In this document: positions 33,182-43,969 of the stretch, piece by piece | How the letters are laid out: each line of letters opens with the position of its first letter | How positions within the stretch are numbered: the stretch's first letter is position 1 | From: Caprella mutica | Lineage: Eukaryota > Arthropoda > Malacostraca > Amphipoda > Caprellidae | NCBI GenBank assembly: GCA_947561585.1 | Contig: CANNZV010001108.1 | Coordinates: 62,001-126,000, forward strand | Direction of reading: 5' to 3' | DNA: 64,000 nucleotides | Translations under genes and position numbers: made by a program | Notes under the pieces: model-generated | What the model saw: only the letters and a program-made list of their open reading frames with translations | Database searches by the model: none | What the model was told of the DNA's origin: nothing

Positions 33182-33238
33182 GCCTGGAAAAGAGGCACCC
33201 ATCAGCCAGTCACTGTCTGATGGGTGCCTGTTTCAGGC
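33182..33238 (+). other. Strong hairpin in the RAPGEF2 3' UTR
   Basis: AGGCACCCATCAG at 33193-33205 and CTGATGGGTGCCT at 33217-33229 are perfect inverses around an 11-base loop. Flanking GCCTGGAAA and TTTCAGGC extend the stem by about 8-9 pairs with a bulge. It lies 75 bases after the stop codon. A structured 3' UTR element is likely; its function is unknown. Confidence 0.7.
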
Positions 33239-33346
33239 TCTGTATATTTTCTTCTGTACATCTAGACTGTTGTTATCGAAATCATTTTACGGAGATACTA
33301 TTTATGTGGAATAATTGCAAGTGATTTATTTGTCGTTTTGTTCTTC

Positions 33347-33352
33347 AATAAA
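33347..33352 (+). terminator. Poly(A) signal of RAPGEF2
   Basis: AATAAA 240 bases after the stop codon, in a T-rich context. It gives a short 3' UTR and marks the probable end of the transcript. Confidence 0.7.
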
Positions 33353-34979
33353 ATAGTGTTATGAGAGTCATTGCTATTTAATATTTCTTAGTCATTTGGC
33401 AGCAAGGCAGGTGGTTTGTTTTATTTAAGCCTTCATTGCTACCTAACGTAATAAAACTAAAGCAACTTGTTGAAAAGTTCTTCTAATTGAAATAGCGAGT
33501 TATTAAACCTCTAATATGCTTTTATCACCAGACATTTGTATTTATTTATTCACCATAAAGTACTTCTAAGTGCAGGTCAGGACCATTCTAATTCCTATCA
33601 ACATTTTATAAAAACAATCTTACTTTGATCATTCAGTCTTAGGTATTTGTCATAGAAATGACGGCCATTAGTTCATAACGACAAACTCCATGTCCATTAT
33701 ATTACTTAGTGTAGTTACCCTCTATAGCGTGTACCCTTAATCACCGTCTCTAAAGCATTATTATCAATCAATTGAAAGTACGTGACATCTACTCACCTCA
33801 TACCTTACTCTTTAAAGTAGTTAATGTTAGTCCATTGTACCTGTCAAATTCACCATCATTTCTTACGTCAGAACAATCGGGTTAACAGTCCCACTACCTA
33901 AATTATATGAACTACAAAAATAGGAGTACATCGAAATAAACCTCATGATTTGGAGTTGAGAATTTATTCAATAGAATTAATTAACTATATTTAAATCATC
34001 TTCTTAGTGTTTATGAAATGGTCTTTTTCAATTCATTATATAGTTGTGCTTTTACTATAGATATCCAGATAGGAAACTCTTAATTTCTCATGTAAACTAC
34101 TGTACATTTCTGTTCATTTTGTATAATAGTTCATTTGATTTTGTTTGTGTAAGTAGTCTATACATTTGTTTATATCAAACTGGTAGATATCTCTCTAAGT
34201 GTAGGTTACTATTAGATTTTCTTCTGCCAAAGATTAACTATATTCTTATATGACTTTTATAACTAGTTGGATTAGCTGTCTACTCTATATTTCCCCTAGA
34301 ATATAGCATATATTTAGGCTCAATGTAACTTACATATCGATGTGTCCTTTTCGAAACCAATTGACGGCCTTCATCCGAATTCTATTCATTATATTAATTA
34401 CTACCAATTCTTTCCTTAGTAGATACTCTAGCTAATTTATTTCATAAACTTTAGTTCCACTTTCTATTAATTTCTTTCTTCCCGATGATTATGAACTTAA
34501 TCACAGGTTTCTTAATCTTTCCACAATTCACTTTTCAGTGGGTTGATGTATTAATGTTTGTACGAATTCTTAGAAGGTACTTCACTCTATTTTATAATGT
34601 GTTTCGATTAACACTTCTCGTTACCTATCCAATGTAATTGAAAGTATGATATTCTACATAGCGTGTCTTTATTTTATTTACGTTTTATATATATATTGTT
34701 TTTATCCACTTGTGAGCCATTTATGTAGGCTTATCAAGTCTTTGTACAAATATACTATGTGTCACAGACGCGTATTTTATTTTAATAACCTAAAATGTAC
34801 TACAGATAGGAAAATTAACTTGCTCCAGCGTTCAAATTTATTGATTCAGATTGTTTACAGTTGCTATACATTTTATAACACTAGAATTATAAGAAAGTAT
34901 CTTCACTTCCTGTTTAGAAATACCATTTTCTCCTCTTAACCTCAATTTATATCATTATCAGATTATCTCGCCATTTAGT

Positions 34980-35080
34980 ATTCATAAGTAATTCATGATA
35001 CCTGCAGGTATCATGAATATAAAATGAAATAAAGATTATACGATTTATATACCTAGTTTCTTATATAATTCAAAAATCTC
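34980..35080. mobile_element. Palindromic MITE copy 6 (fragment)
   Basis: It has a perfect palindrome at its centre (ATTCATGATACCTG and its inverse), then a decayed right side with TTTCTTATATAATTCAAAAA. The left arm is not recognisable. Confidence 0.55.
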
Positions 35081-35165
35081 GTGGAAAGACTTTAAAAATA
35101 ACCTGTGTGTATACGGCCCTTTACAGTCTGTAGTTGATCAGGCCAGATTTCCGAAAATAACCAAC

Positions 35166-35520
35166 AGTATCTAAAAGTTGAGTGGCCCTCCATACTACCT
35201 TCTATCAAATAGTCTAAACTTAAATGGCTGCTATGTAGTTTGTTGTACTGCACACTTCATGATTGTTTATTGATCTGGCAGAGAAGTTCCGCACGCCCTC
35301 CGATACATCATGAACTAACTGATAAGTTTTTACTTGATCCCATAAAATCATTACAGTTTTCTATGATAAATTTTACTTTTATTCCAAACGAATCCTCGTT
35401 AAACTGAAGAAGAGAGAGAAGCATCTCAATCAAAGAATTAAACTGGGTTGTATTGTATAAACATTGAATTCAGGTACCGTCAATCATAAATTTGATTCAA
35501 CAATGATCAAATTCACTCAA
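35166..35520 (-). mobile_element. MITE of the 40.7-kb family, inverted partial copy
   Basis: Read in reverse complement, it aligns along nearly its whole length with 40717-41237: AGTATCTAAAAG..GAG end, the block around ACTGCACACTTCATGATTGT, CTAACTGATAAGTTTTTA, TTTTCTATGAT and ATTCAGGTACC. The shared order over about 350 bp establishes a dispersed family with at least two members here. Confidence 0.75.
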
Positions 35521-35726
35521 TATTATATCTTAAATTTTCATTATCTTTCAGTGACGTATCAAAATAACAGCTGTGACTCGTGAAAGTGGTCAATTAGAAG
35601 AAAACTGCAAACCTAGTCTGCATCCGTTTTTACAATTTTCCCATTTTAAGCCACTTCTATTTATGTAATGATAAAATAGACTACCGATACTAATGGATTT
35701 GTAATTAGGTACTCAATTAGGTATTT

Positions 35727-35850
35727 AGGGTAAATTACGAATTATCGGTCATACCTATAATTAAAAACGACATTCTAATTGTTATTTAGTTTTTATTTTA
35801 ATTAGTATCCATGATACCTGAAGGTATCATGGAAATTTTCAAAAAAAATT
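35727..35850. mobile_element. Palindromic MITE copy 7 (left half)
   Basis: TTAGGGTAAATTACGAATTA at the left end, then TTAGTATCCATGATACCTGA and AGGTATCATGG at the centre. The right arm is missing after 35835. Confidence 0.7.
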
Positions 35851-36676
35851 CTCCAGAAGTATCAAATTATAAATTCTCTCCAAAATAAACATTGTACTGA
35901 TTGTAGTTTGTTGCATAACTAGGAGAAAATTAGATATCATTCACCATTAGATATCTCACCATTTGCAATTAAAGGGCTCCAAAAATAACTAGGTACCTAG
36001 AAAATAAAATCTCCATTAAAATGGCAAGAATTTTAGAAAGCACATGGCTTTATTATAATACCTAGTTAGGTACCTACCTACTAGTGTTATATGTGATATG
36101 AATTTTGATTCAATGTAATTTTTTTTAATAATAGAATTTCTTCAAAGTTAAAGTACCTAATTACCTATTAGCTATTTACTTATATTCTTGAGTTTTTTTC
36201 AGATATTCTAGGTATTTAGTTTTTTGGGGTTTCGATTTTTCAAGGATTTTTTATATAGAAAACAAACAATTAGTTTGTTTTGTTAGAAAATTTTGAGTTT
36301 TCTGGAAATTTTGGAGTTTTCGGAAAATTTTGAGTTTTATGAAAAAAATTCTTGAGCGTGATTGATTTATATTTATATATAAAAACACAATGCTCTTTAT
36401 TATATGAAGGGATTACCTGCCACTGCCAGACTGTACAGTCTGTTCTTAACTTTTTATTCCTCTGTTACCTGAAAAGTTCAATTATATTGGCTTGAATGTA
36501 TTATATACCTAATTTTTAGTGGATAAATTGTGAAAATCAGAAAATGTTGGTGGATACTTGATCAGCGAAATTATTGGAAAATTTTCCAGGAGGATTTTCT
36601 CAGCTTTTTTACTCACACTGTCTAACAAGGCCTTAAGGCTTTTCATAATGCTAGTAAAGTTTAATAATTGTTCTAG

Positions 36677-38791
36677 ATATATTCCGTCCGATCAAAAAAA
36701 CAATGGAGGCACTGCAGAGTGACACAGTTCCACAATGGAAAACTGAAAAACTCATCCAACGTCTAGTGACACATCTGGACAGCATGGACATCAGAGAAGG
36801 GATTAAAATGCCTCTACTCAGCAAGCATCGTGAGGAAGTTCGTGATATGAGATTCTGTGGTAAGTCCATTCTGTTTGTGAATTCCATAAATTATTTGATG
36901 AAATCAAAAATATTTATGTCTATTCATATTCACTATTCAGCATAAAGAAATGTTCTGATATGTTATTTGAGATTTTCAAAGTATCTAATTTCTGGTTTTA
37001 TCTTGAAGGTGTAGAGCTGTTGGAGGGCTACATTGCGGTAGATTCAACCACTAAAGATGCTGAAGCTGAAGTTGTCTGTAAAATCGAAGGCAGCTCTACA
37101 AGAGAAAGAGTAAGGGTACGGTTACTATGGATGCGTATTCAAGCGATTTTTCGCACTGACGACATCTGATGAAATCGGATGAAAATCAAATTCATGCTTT
37201 CCAATGGGAGTGGTTACAGTGGCAGCGATTTAGTCATCAGAATACGTACGAAGTCGTCAGACTAACTTCAGCGTTCAAATGAGTTTGATTTTTTCATGCG
37301 ACTTGCGAAAACTTTCGGTAATTTTTGTGTATATTTCTCTTTCTTTTGATTTCTATTACTGTTTATCCATGCATTTTGGAAATATATTATTTGATACTAG
37401 GTATCAGAAAAAATACAGATATTATTTAATTATATAAAATTAATTTAATTATAATATAATAATACATAAAGGCTTGAATTAGTTGTTACTTTCACAATTT
37501 TTATTTTTAATGAAATGGATTATCTTTCAATAATTATATTACATAAAAAATATTCTCATCATTTCTCTATTTAGGTATTTCAAAATTGTGTGTAGTGAAA
37601 TTGAGAATAATAATCAAATTAGCGTTGCGTCTATTATTTCAGAGGAACATATGTATTAATTCCTCCAGAACATTATATCAAATAAACACAGTTAAGACCC
37701 CAATATTAATGGGTCAGAAACACACTGACGATCAGAAATCGCGTACAGTGTAACCACCTCGCACTGACGATCAGTTCTGACGATATCGTCAGGGCGAAAA
37801 ATCGCTTGAATACGCATGCATAGTAACCGTACCCTTAAACGACAAGTCAAGCAAGAGACTTTAGTGATTTTTACAGCTCGTGAAGAAGAAGATGTCATAA
37901 TTGAGAACAGCAACCTTCTGAGAGATATAGTGAAGTCTCTCAAAATAAGACTGAAGGACTGCTTGAATGAAGATATCAAAGGCTTCACTGCTCTAGATTT
38001 TCATACGTGGATTACCTTGCTGTGTGGAGAGAAGAAAGCAAAAGGCTTCCCCTACAATAAAGATAGGTATTTTCTCTATGGTATCGACACTTTCTCGCAA
38101 TTTGTCGCCAGTGTTTTATCTCTTCCAATTGTATCGTCTACTGAAATGGATATGTCTCTAGCTTCGAAATATCTTAAACAATATTAAGGAAGCTGTTCTT
38201 GCTTGCATTTGGGGAGATCTCTTTGATTTTGTAGGGAAGAAGTTTTTCTTGGTTGTTGATGGTCCAGAGGCTGGCAAGACTCTCCACGAGGTTCTTCCAG
38301 AGTCTTCTGAAATATTCAGCATGAGGGAGTACGAAGAAGACTTCAACTTGGAGAGTTTATTTGTCATAGAGCTCACAAGCTCATTGGTTTATACAGTGAA
38401 ACTTAAAGAGCAATACATGTTCAAAGCCTTCTATATGGAAGAATCTCTGTACCAAATAGCTGGCAAGGAAGCTTGTGTTATCTTTGATTACGCCTGGACT
38501 TTGGGGGGCTCTGTGGCCATGGCCGACCCGTACTTTGAAGTCATGACGGCACAAAGAAAGGATGGTGAAGGTTATCTCGAAGCTCGAACCACTGTTGACT
38601 ACTATCTCGGCCACCCATCCAACTGTCCAGACACTGTAAGGAAAATAAGTCAGCTCTATTTACAGGACAAGAAGAATAGACCCTTCGTATTCCGTGACAA
38701 ACTAAGTTATGAAAGGGAGATATACAGCTTGAAAAAACGTATGAACAGGAAGAAGGTTGAAGGGGAAACTTTCTCTGCTATGTTTAAGTAG
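36677..38791 (+). pseudogene. Unidentified protein-coding locus, broken by a MITE and a frameshift
   Basis: I do not recognise the protein. Exon A (about 36677-36859; possible acceptor TTGTTCTAG, donor GTAAGT, phase 1) encodes FRPIKKTMEALQSDTVPQWK and continues. Exon B starts at 37009 (acceptor TTGAAG) with VELLEGYIAVDSTTKDAEAE. It is interrupted at 37110 by a 727-bp inverted-repeat element. The same coding sequence resumes at 37838 (RQVKQETLVIFTAREEEDV). Removing 37111-37837 restores the frame. At about 38176 one extra A in AAA shifts the frame; dropping it would give KYLNNIKEAVLACIWGDLFD, which runs on into FFLVVDGPEAGKTLHEVLPE and then to the TAG at 38789. The C-terminal half (SVAMADPYFEVMTAQ, ARTTVDYYLGHP) vaguely recalls multicopy uncharacterised proteins of cnidarians. 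That is a weak impression. Confidence 0.6.
37111..37837. mobile_element. MITE with 55-bp terminal inverted repeats inserted in an exon
   Basis: The ends TAAGGGTACGGTTACTATG and, inverted, CATAGTAACCGTACCCTTA continue inward to about 55 bp (37111-37165 and 37783-37837) with only three or so mismatches. The inner part repeats TGACGA and CAGTGCGA-type motifs. There is no transposase frame. The target duplication is ambiguous: TA at 37111-37112 and 37836-37837 is possible. The high arm identity indicates a fairly recent insertion. Confidence 0.85.
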
Positions 38792-39282
38792 TTATAGGGT
38801 CACTGAAGAATATTTTTTGTTTTAACGTGTATTAGTTAATATATAATACGATTATTCTTACAAAGAAAGAACACAATTCTTCATTAGTTTATGTTTATTT
38901 TCAGTTTATTTAGATTGATTCATTTTAAGCAGAAACGGTTTATATTCTGGTATTTGTCAATGGAATGACATAACTACGGAAGTTTATAACATAATGCTCT
39001 TTATTAGTTCTATTATAAACGGCTACAATTATTTAATTCTATTCTATTTAATTTGTGTTTGTTAGCTCCTATTTTTATATATCGATGAGTTTTATTCAAT
39101 TTCAAATATAAATTTTTTGAGAATAGCTATACTTAATGCTAATATGTATAGAGAAATTATAATAGGTATATCCTGTATGATTAATATTAAATTTATATAT
39201 TATATTGGGTATATGTTTAAAATCCCAAAATTTAAGATATATAGATATGAAATTTCTCTCTGTTTTTATAGTTTTTATATGA
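38792..39282. other. Gene-free AT-rich stretch
   Basis: Very A/T-rich, with no supported coding sequence. It probably includes the former 3' flank of the broken locus. Confidence 0.5.
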
Positions 39283-39290
39283 ATGATGAT

Positions 39291-40266
39291 TAGGGCTGGG
39301 ACAATATTCTTGAAGCATAAAAAAATATTTTTGAGCATATTTATCGTTAGAGCATATTTTTTATGCGCTCATAAAATAAAGTATATTCTTTTTCCGAAAA
39401 GAATATACCTAGAAAATAAAGCATATTCTTTTTCTTAAAAGAATATGCTTTTATCCGCAGAATGGTGGTTGATAAATAAAAGTTATATGAAATTTTCAAT
39501 TACTAATGTATGTAACTATGAATAATATTTTAATCAAAACATGGATCAAATGTGTGTTTTTGGAAGAAATATTGTATTACAACATTATTGGAACATATGA
39601 AGTAACTTCTAAAGTTCTAGTTAATGGTGTGAAGATTTGTCATTCACATCTCCCATCCCACTTTGACACCATGCCTAAAATTGAGAAAGTCCAACCTCGA
39701 GCAAGATTGCTCTTTGACTTTACAGATTTGGAAGAGGTTGATGGAGATATGAAATTAAAATTTTTTAGCTTGAAAGTAAGAATAGTATACAAACGACTAC
39801 TATCACTAGAACCTTGTATACGTATTCAAGAATAATTTAAAATCTCGCTTGTAATTCAACATTGCTAATAGAGAAATTATGTGGATTATATCAGAAAATT
39901 AAGATGGTAGATTGCTCTCATAAATTAATCGGTGAGATAACAATGCATCCTTAGTTATTATTTTGCATACTCTATTCACAAATATTAACATTTTAAATTT
40001 TTCTTAAAGATCTCCTCTATAGTTTATATAGGAGAATCCTTTTTCCTACCAAAACTAGTGCACTTAATTGGCTCTTGACAATAATTATATACCTAGCTGT
40101 ACTTTTTTTTGGTTTCTGATGAGAAGAGATCGTCAATCTTGCAACATATGAAAACCAAAAAACACAGTATATAAATATAAAACTAAAGTTTAACAATACA
40201 TATTATTTATCATAAAAAGCATATTTTAGAAATTTAGAGCATAAAAAGCATATTGTTCCAGCCCTA
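39291..40266. mobile_element. Non-autonomous hAT-type element with 8-bp target duplication
   Basis: Termini TAGGGCTGGGACAATA and TATTGTTCCAGCCCTA (inverse, one mismatch) are flanked by a perfect 8-bp direct repeat ATGATGAT (39283-39290 and 40267-40274). An 8-bp duplication plus a YAGGG-type end is the hAT signature. Inside are subterminal repeats of GCATATT/AATATGC. An open frame at 39506-39835 contains HSHLPSHFDTMPKIEKVQPR and has no transposase motif; it may be captured or chance sequence. Confidence 0.88.
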
Positions 40267-40470
40267 ATGATGATTTACCACTTTTTTATTGCATCACTAG
40301 TTGCAACTTGCAATCAATTAAAATATTACTCATGTAGCTACTTGATTCCGCAATTCAGTACCTGTTAACGGTGCACCCAAGGAAGTTGTAGTGGTGCACC
40401 ACTCACAGTCTCACGCACATTGAACCTCGTTACATCATTCATGGAATTACTAGTAGAAGGAGAGGAGTAA

Positions 40471-40635
40471 GTGAGAGAATTTTGGCAGGGAATCTACCAG
40501 ATGTATGGGAATGAAATAGAAAGGGAGTGGGGTGAAGAAGAAAGAGAGGAATACAGGGAGCTGCTGTCAAGAACAATGAGGAGAGAAGAGGATCCAGCAG
40601 AAATGTGGCTGCCTAGACTTGAGGAGGGTGTTTGA
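40471..40635 (+). other. Coding-like fragment, Glu/Arg-rich
   Basis: An isolated 54-codon frame (FWQGIYQMYGNEIEREWGEE and on, ending EEGV) between stops at 40468 and 40633. Its composition resembles the charged C-terminal parts of the LINE fragments at 46.3 kb, but no defining motif is present. It is directly followed by the repeat shared with 48.87-48.93 kb. Confidence 0.3.
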
Positions 40636-40716
40636 GGCCATGTTACAGATTATGTCAGTTAAAGCCAATTAATTGGCTTAGATTTCAGATGGTCAAATCT
40701 CAGATATGTCTCATTG

Positions 40717-41237
40717 ATACGTATCTAAAAGCTGAGCGGCGCACACCAGTACGGCGCACCAGATTACGGCGCACCACTGTACATTCTATTAGATAGGTAA
40801 TTTGAATACAGATTAATGACAAATGGAGTGAATTTGATAGGTAATTGTCGTATCAAATTGGTACCTGAATCCAATGTTTATACTACACAGTTTAATTATT
40901 TGATTGAGATGTTTAATTTGGAATAGAAAATAAAATTCATCATAGAAAACAGTAATTGTAATTTTATGGGGTAACTATTGTAAACTTTCAGTCTGAGATG
41001 TAAATAAAAACTTATCAGTTAGCCGTTAGGTAGATGTATCGGGGGGCGTGCCGCCCCCCGAACCCCCCTGCCAGGTCATTAAACAATCATGAAGTGTGCA
41101 GAACAACAAACTAGCAGATACAACAAATTACATAACAGTTTTTCAAATTGAGGTCATTAATAGAAAGTACAGTGGTGCGCCGTATTGTAGTGCGCCGTAA
41201 TGTGGTGCGCCGCTCAGCTTTTAGATACTTATGGTCT
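40717..41237 (+). mobile_element. MITE with about 75-bp terminal inverted repeats (reference copy)
   Basis: Left TATCTAAAAGCTGAGCGGCG, with three spaced CGGCGCAC motifs and ending near CCACTGTAC; the right end is its inverse (GTACAGTGGTGCGCCG and on to CGCCGCTCAGCTTTTAGATA). Near-identical arms of about 75 bp enclose about 370 bp. At 41040-41060 a GC-only hairpin (CGGGGGGC, loop GTGCC, GCCCCCCG) stands out in AT-rich DNA. A second copy lies inverted at 35166-35520. Confidence 0.85.
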
Positions 41238-41248
41238 CATTGGCTTTA

Positions 41249-41395
41249 AATTTTGAATTAATTCCTATGTTCCCATGTTAATTTTGGCTTGAAATCTTCA
41301 AAAATGAAAAATTGAGCCAAATTGGCTTGGCTCAGAATTTTAGTGAAATTTTGGCTCAAAAATTGGCTTACAATTTTCCAGCCTCTAAAATATGG
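41249..41395. repeat. Dispersed repeat, inverted relative to 48450-48553
   Basis: It contains TTGAGCCAAATTGGCTTGGC, AATTTTGGCTCAAAAATTGG and TTACAATTTTCCAGCCTC. The inverse complement of the same blocks occurs in the same order at 48450-48553. GCCAA/TTGGC phrases are internally repeated. Confidence 0.75.
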
Positions 41396-41729
41396 GTTTG
41401 AAACTTTGAGGGAATGAGAAGCCAGAGTGGAAAACTCAAATTCTAACAGAGTTACTCATGAATGCTCTACTGCGGAGTTTATTAATGATTAACCCTGTTC
41501 ACTAGTGTTTAGTATTAGTAAAGCATGTATAGCATGCAGAGTTCAATTTTTTCAAATATTATGAAATATTTAGAACTAATTTTTACATAGCTAAAAGAAA
41601 TAATGTGAAGTTTCTGCAGAGTTGTCTTTAGGATGAATCTCTAACAGAGTTACTAGTCAATTAGAAGAGAGTTATTTTTCCACCCTGGATGAGAAGGCAA
41701 GTTAGACAGAGTTCATGGATGAAGCCCAG

Positions 41730-42010
41730 ACTGCAGGAACTGGTAAAGTGTTCTCCAAGAAATCCTCTACTTTGGCCTCTTGTCTCAGTAAAATACATGT
41801 AAACATAGGAGGAAATTAAGGATTGTTTTCACAGAAAATGTTAAAAATGTCCCATATTCTGCACCAGTCTGCAGAATATGGGACATTTTTAACATTTTCT
41901 GTGCGAACAATCCTTAATTTCCTCCTATATTTACATGTATTTTACTGAGAACAGAGAGCAAAATAGAAGATTTCTTGGAGATTACTTTACCAGTTCCTGC
42001 AGTCTGGGTC
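41730..42010. repeat. Long head-to-head inverted repeat of a CCAGTCTGCAG-bounded module
   Basis: Two about 135-150 bp arms face each other with almost no spacer. The left arm starts CCAGACTGCAGGAACTGGTA and ends AAATGTCCCATATTCTGCA; the right arm is its inverse, starting CCAGTCTGCAGAATATGGGA. Single copies of the module occur at 43809-43957 and (inverted) 52349-52495. As RNA the pair would fold into a long hairpin. Confidence 0.88.
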
Positions 42011-42500
42011 TGCAGAATGTGGAACATTTTTCCAAGACTCTCTGCGGGAGTTTTTGTTTGAATTTTAGAAATTTGAGATCTCTGCGGGAGATCTTGAATT
42101 AATTCCTATGTTACCATTAATTTATCTGCGGGAAATTTTGAATTAATTCCTATGTTACCATTAATTTAGCTGCGGGAGATTCTGAATCTGCTGCTGCGAG
42201 TCAGAGAGTAGCTCTCTCTCAAATTAAAATCTCTGCGGGAGAAGAGACCCAGTCTGCAGAATAAGGAACATTTTTCCAAGACTCTCTGCGGGAGTTTTTG
42301 ATTGAATTTGTAGAAATTGGAGATCTCTGCGGGAGATCTTGAATTAATTCCTATGTTACCATTAATTTAGCTGCGGGAGATTTTAAATTAATTCCTATGT
42401 TACCATTAATTTAGCTGCGGGAGATTCTGAATCTGCTACTGAGCCAGTCTGCAGAATATGTGAGATATTTGGGATATTCTCTCCGAACAATTTTGAATTA
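42006..42500. repeat. 246-bp tandem duplication with CTGCGGGAGA motifs
   Basis: GTCTGCAGAAT..GGAACATTTTTCCAAGAC occurs at 42006 and again at 42252, and the sequence between repeats once. Inside each copy the phrase CTGCGGGAGA recurs 4-5 times, separated by GAATTAATTCCTATGTTACC. The same phrases appear inverted at 52110-52340. Confidence 0.85.
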
Positions 42501-42831
42501 ATTCCTATATTTACATTAATTTTGCTACGAACACTTCTGAATTAATTCCTATATTTACATTAATTTTGCTTAATTTTGCTACGAACAGATTAAGAGATCT
42601 CTACAAACACTTAACCAGTTTCTGCAGACTGGCTACTGAGAGTCAGAGAGTAACTGTCTCACAAATTAAAATCTCTGCAGGAGAAGAGACATATTCTGCA
42701 GACTGGGAAGAGACGCATTCTGCAGACTGGGATGAAGCAGGTGAATGGCTACCTTGGGCTTGGGGAGATTAGTTTGGAGTGGGAGAGGGCCCGTATTTAC
42801 ATCAATTTTACTAAGAATAGAATGGTTCATA

Positions 42832-42922
42832 CAATTACCGGAACGGAGCATGAATTACCAGAACGGACCATGAATTACGGTATTACCGGAACGGAGCATG
42901 AATTATTATTACCGGAACGGAG
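42832..42922. repeat. Short tandem repeat with core ACCGGAACGGAGCATGAATT
   Basis: Four imperfect copies of ACCGGAACGGAGCATGAATT, with variants ACCAGAACGGACC and the truncated ACCGGAACGGAG. Spacing between copies is irregular. Confidence 0.8.
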
Positions 42923-43808
42923 TTTTTTTATTGAGAATTATTCCTATTTATGTAATTTAGTTATACAATTGGTTGACATATCATCATATGGTCTCAATGA
43001 TACCATATTTAACCATTTTGCACTCGTTTCGTCCCGTAATCTCTAGAAAACGTATGAATCACAGACAGAAATTTAACAAGAGTCTATGCTGAAATTAGTT
43101 TTCCTTATAAGACATTTCATATAAAATACTTTCAGGAGAAACTAAAGTAATTTTAGAGTTGTATTTCATATTATAATTTTACTGAAAAATAACCCTAGTT
43201 AATTTAGGTATATATTTGGTCCAAATGATATCATATTTAACCATTCTATACTCATTTCTGGTCGCTCGTAATCGCTACCCAACGTCTTAAATAGACACCG
43301 TGATTCCGCATTATAGTATTAATGAGTTACATATATTTAGCACCTACAAATTTCTCTATATACTAGATAATATAGTTAGGTACCACGGTTCCTAATTAGG
43401 CAGGTAATATGATGCAATAGATAACAAATTTTATTGGTAGCTTAAATAGTTCCTCTAATATTGTACCTTGAAGCTTCTTCTTTTGAATTAAATTCTGAAT
43501 TTGGCAATAAAAGAATTACGCAATAATTAATCTAACTAGTGAAAACTGTAGTGATCATAGTTAATCCACTGCATATATATTATCACATATATTTCATACT
43601 TAACTTTATATTTAGCAATTATGCAACATTAATTATACAATCAACAAATATATGTGCTAATATCAATCGTAATTATATTAACTAATAATTATTTTTATTT
43701 TCAACAGTTATATCGCACAGATTGTATCAAATATGATGCCTTATGTATATATAGGCAGACCTCGCTTTAATTACCAAATCATGAGTCAGTTTAGTTACCA
43801 AATTAATG
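42923..43808. other. Gene-free AT-rich stretch
   Basis: No gene or strong repeat was recognised. Two ATCATATGGTCTCAATGATA / AAATGATATCATATTTAACC-like phrases suggest old local duplication (42981 and 43224). Confidence 0.4.
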
Positions 43809-43957
43809 GCCAGACTGCAGGAACTGGTAAAGTGTTCTCCAAGAAATTCTCTATTTTGGCTTCTGTTCTCAGTAAAATACATGTAAATATTGGAGGAAAT
43901 TAAGGATTGTTCGCACAGAAAATGTTAAAAATGTCGCATGTTCTGCAGACTGGCGGC
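43809..43957 (+). repeat. CCAGTCTGCAG-bounded module, single copy
   Basis: It starts CCAGACTGCAGGAACTGGTA, includes AAAATACATGTAAATATTGG and ends GCATGTTCTGCAGACTGG. It is about 149 bp with 11-bp inverted termini and clearly the same module as the arms at 41.73-42.01 kb. Confidence 0.85.
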
Positions 43958-43969
43958 AAATGGTAATTA

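Larger units (their letters stand above)
33370..36650. other. Intergenic AT-rich region with MITE copies
   Basis: Apart from the MITE copies listed separately (34.98, 35.17 and 35.73 kb), no gene is supported. Open frames such as 34044-34253 and 34646-34939 are AT-driven, hydrophobic and without domains. 36.2-36.4 kb is low-complexity A/T with TTTTGAGTTTT-like phrases. Confidence 0.55.

Noticed and set aside
34646..34939. 97-codon hydrophobic frame as a membrane protein
   Set aside because: Composition is explained by T-rich DNA. No start context, homology or flanking exons.
37078..37876. An intron in the broken locus from a weak donor at 37078 to TTTTTACAG at 37876
   Set aside because: Phase allows it, but it would discard protein-like sequence on both sides of the MITE. 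The exact frame restoration on removing the MITE favours insertion into an exon.
38150..38200. Programmed ribosomal frameshift at the AAA in the broken locus
   Set aside because: No slippery heptamer or downstream structure was evident, and the locus already carries an exon-disrupting insertion. A simple one-base mutation is more likely.
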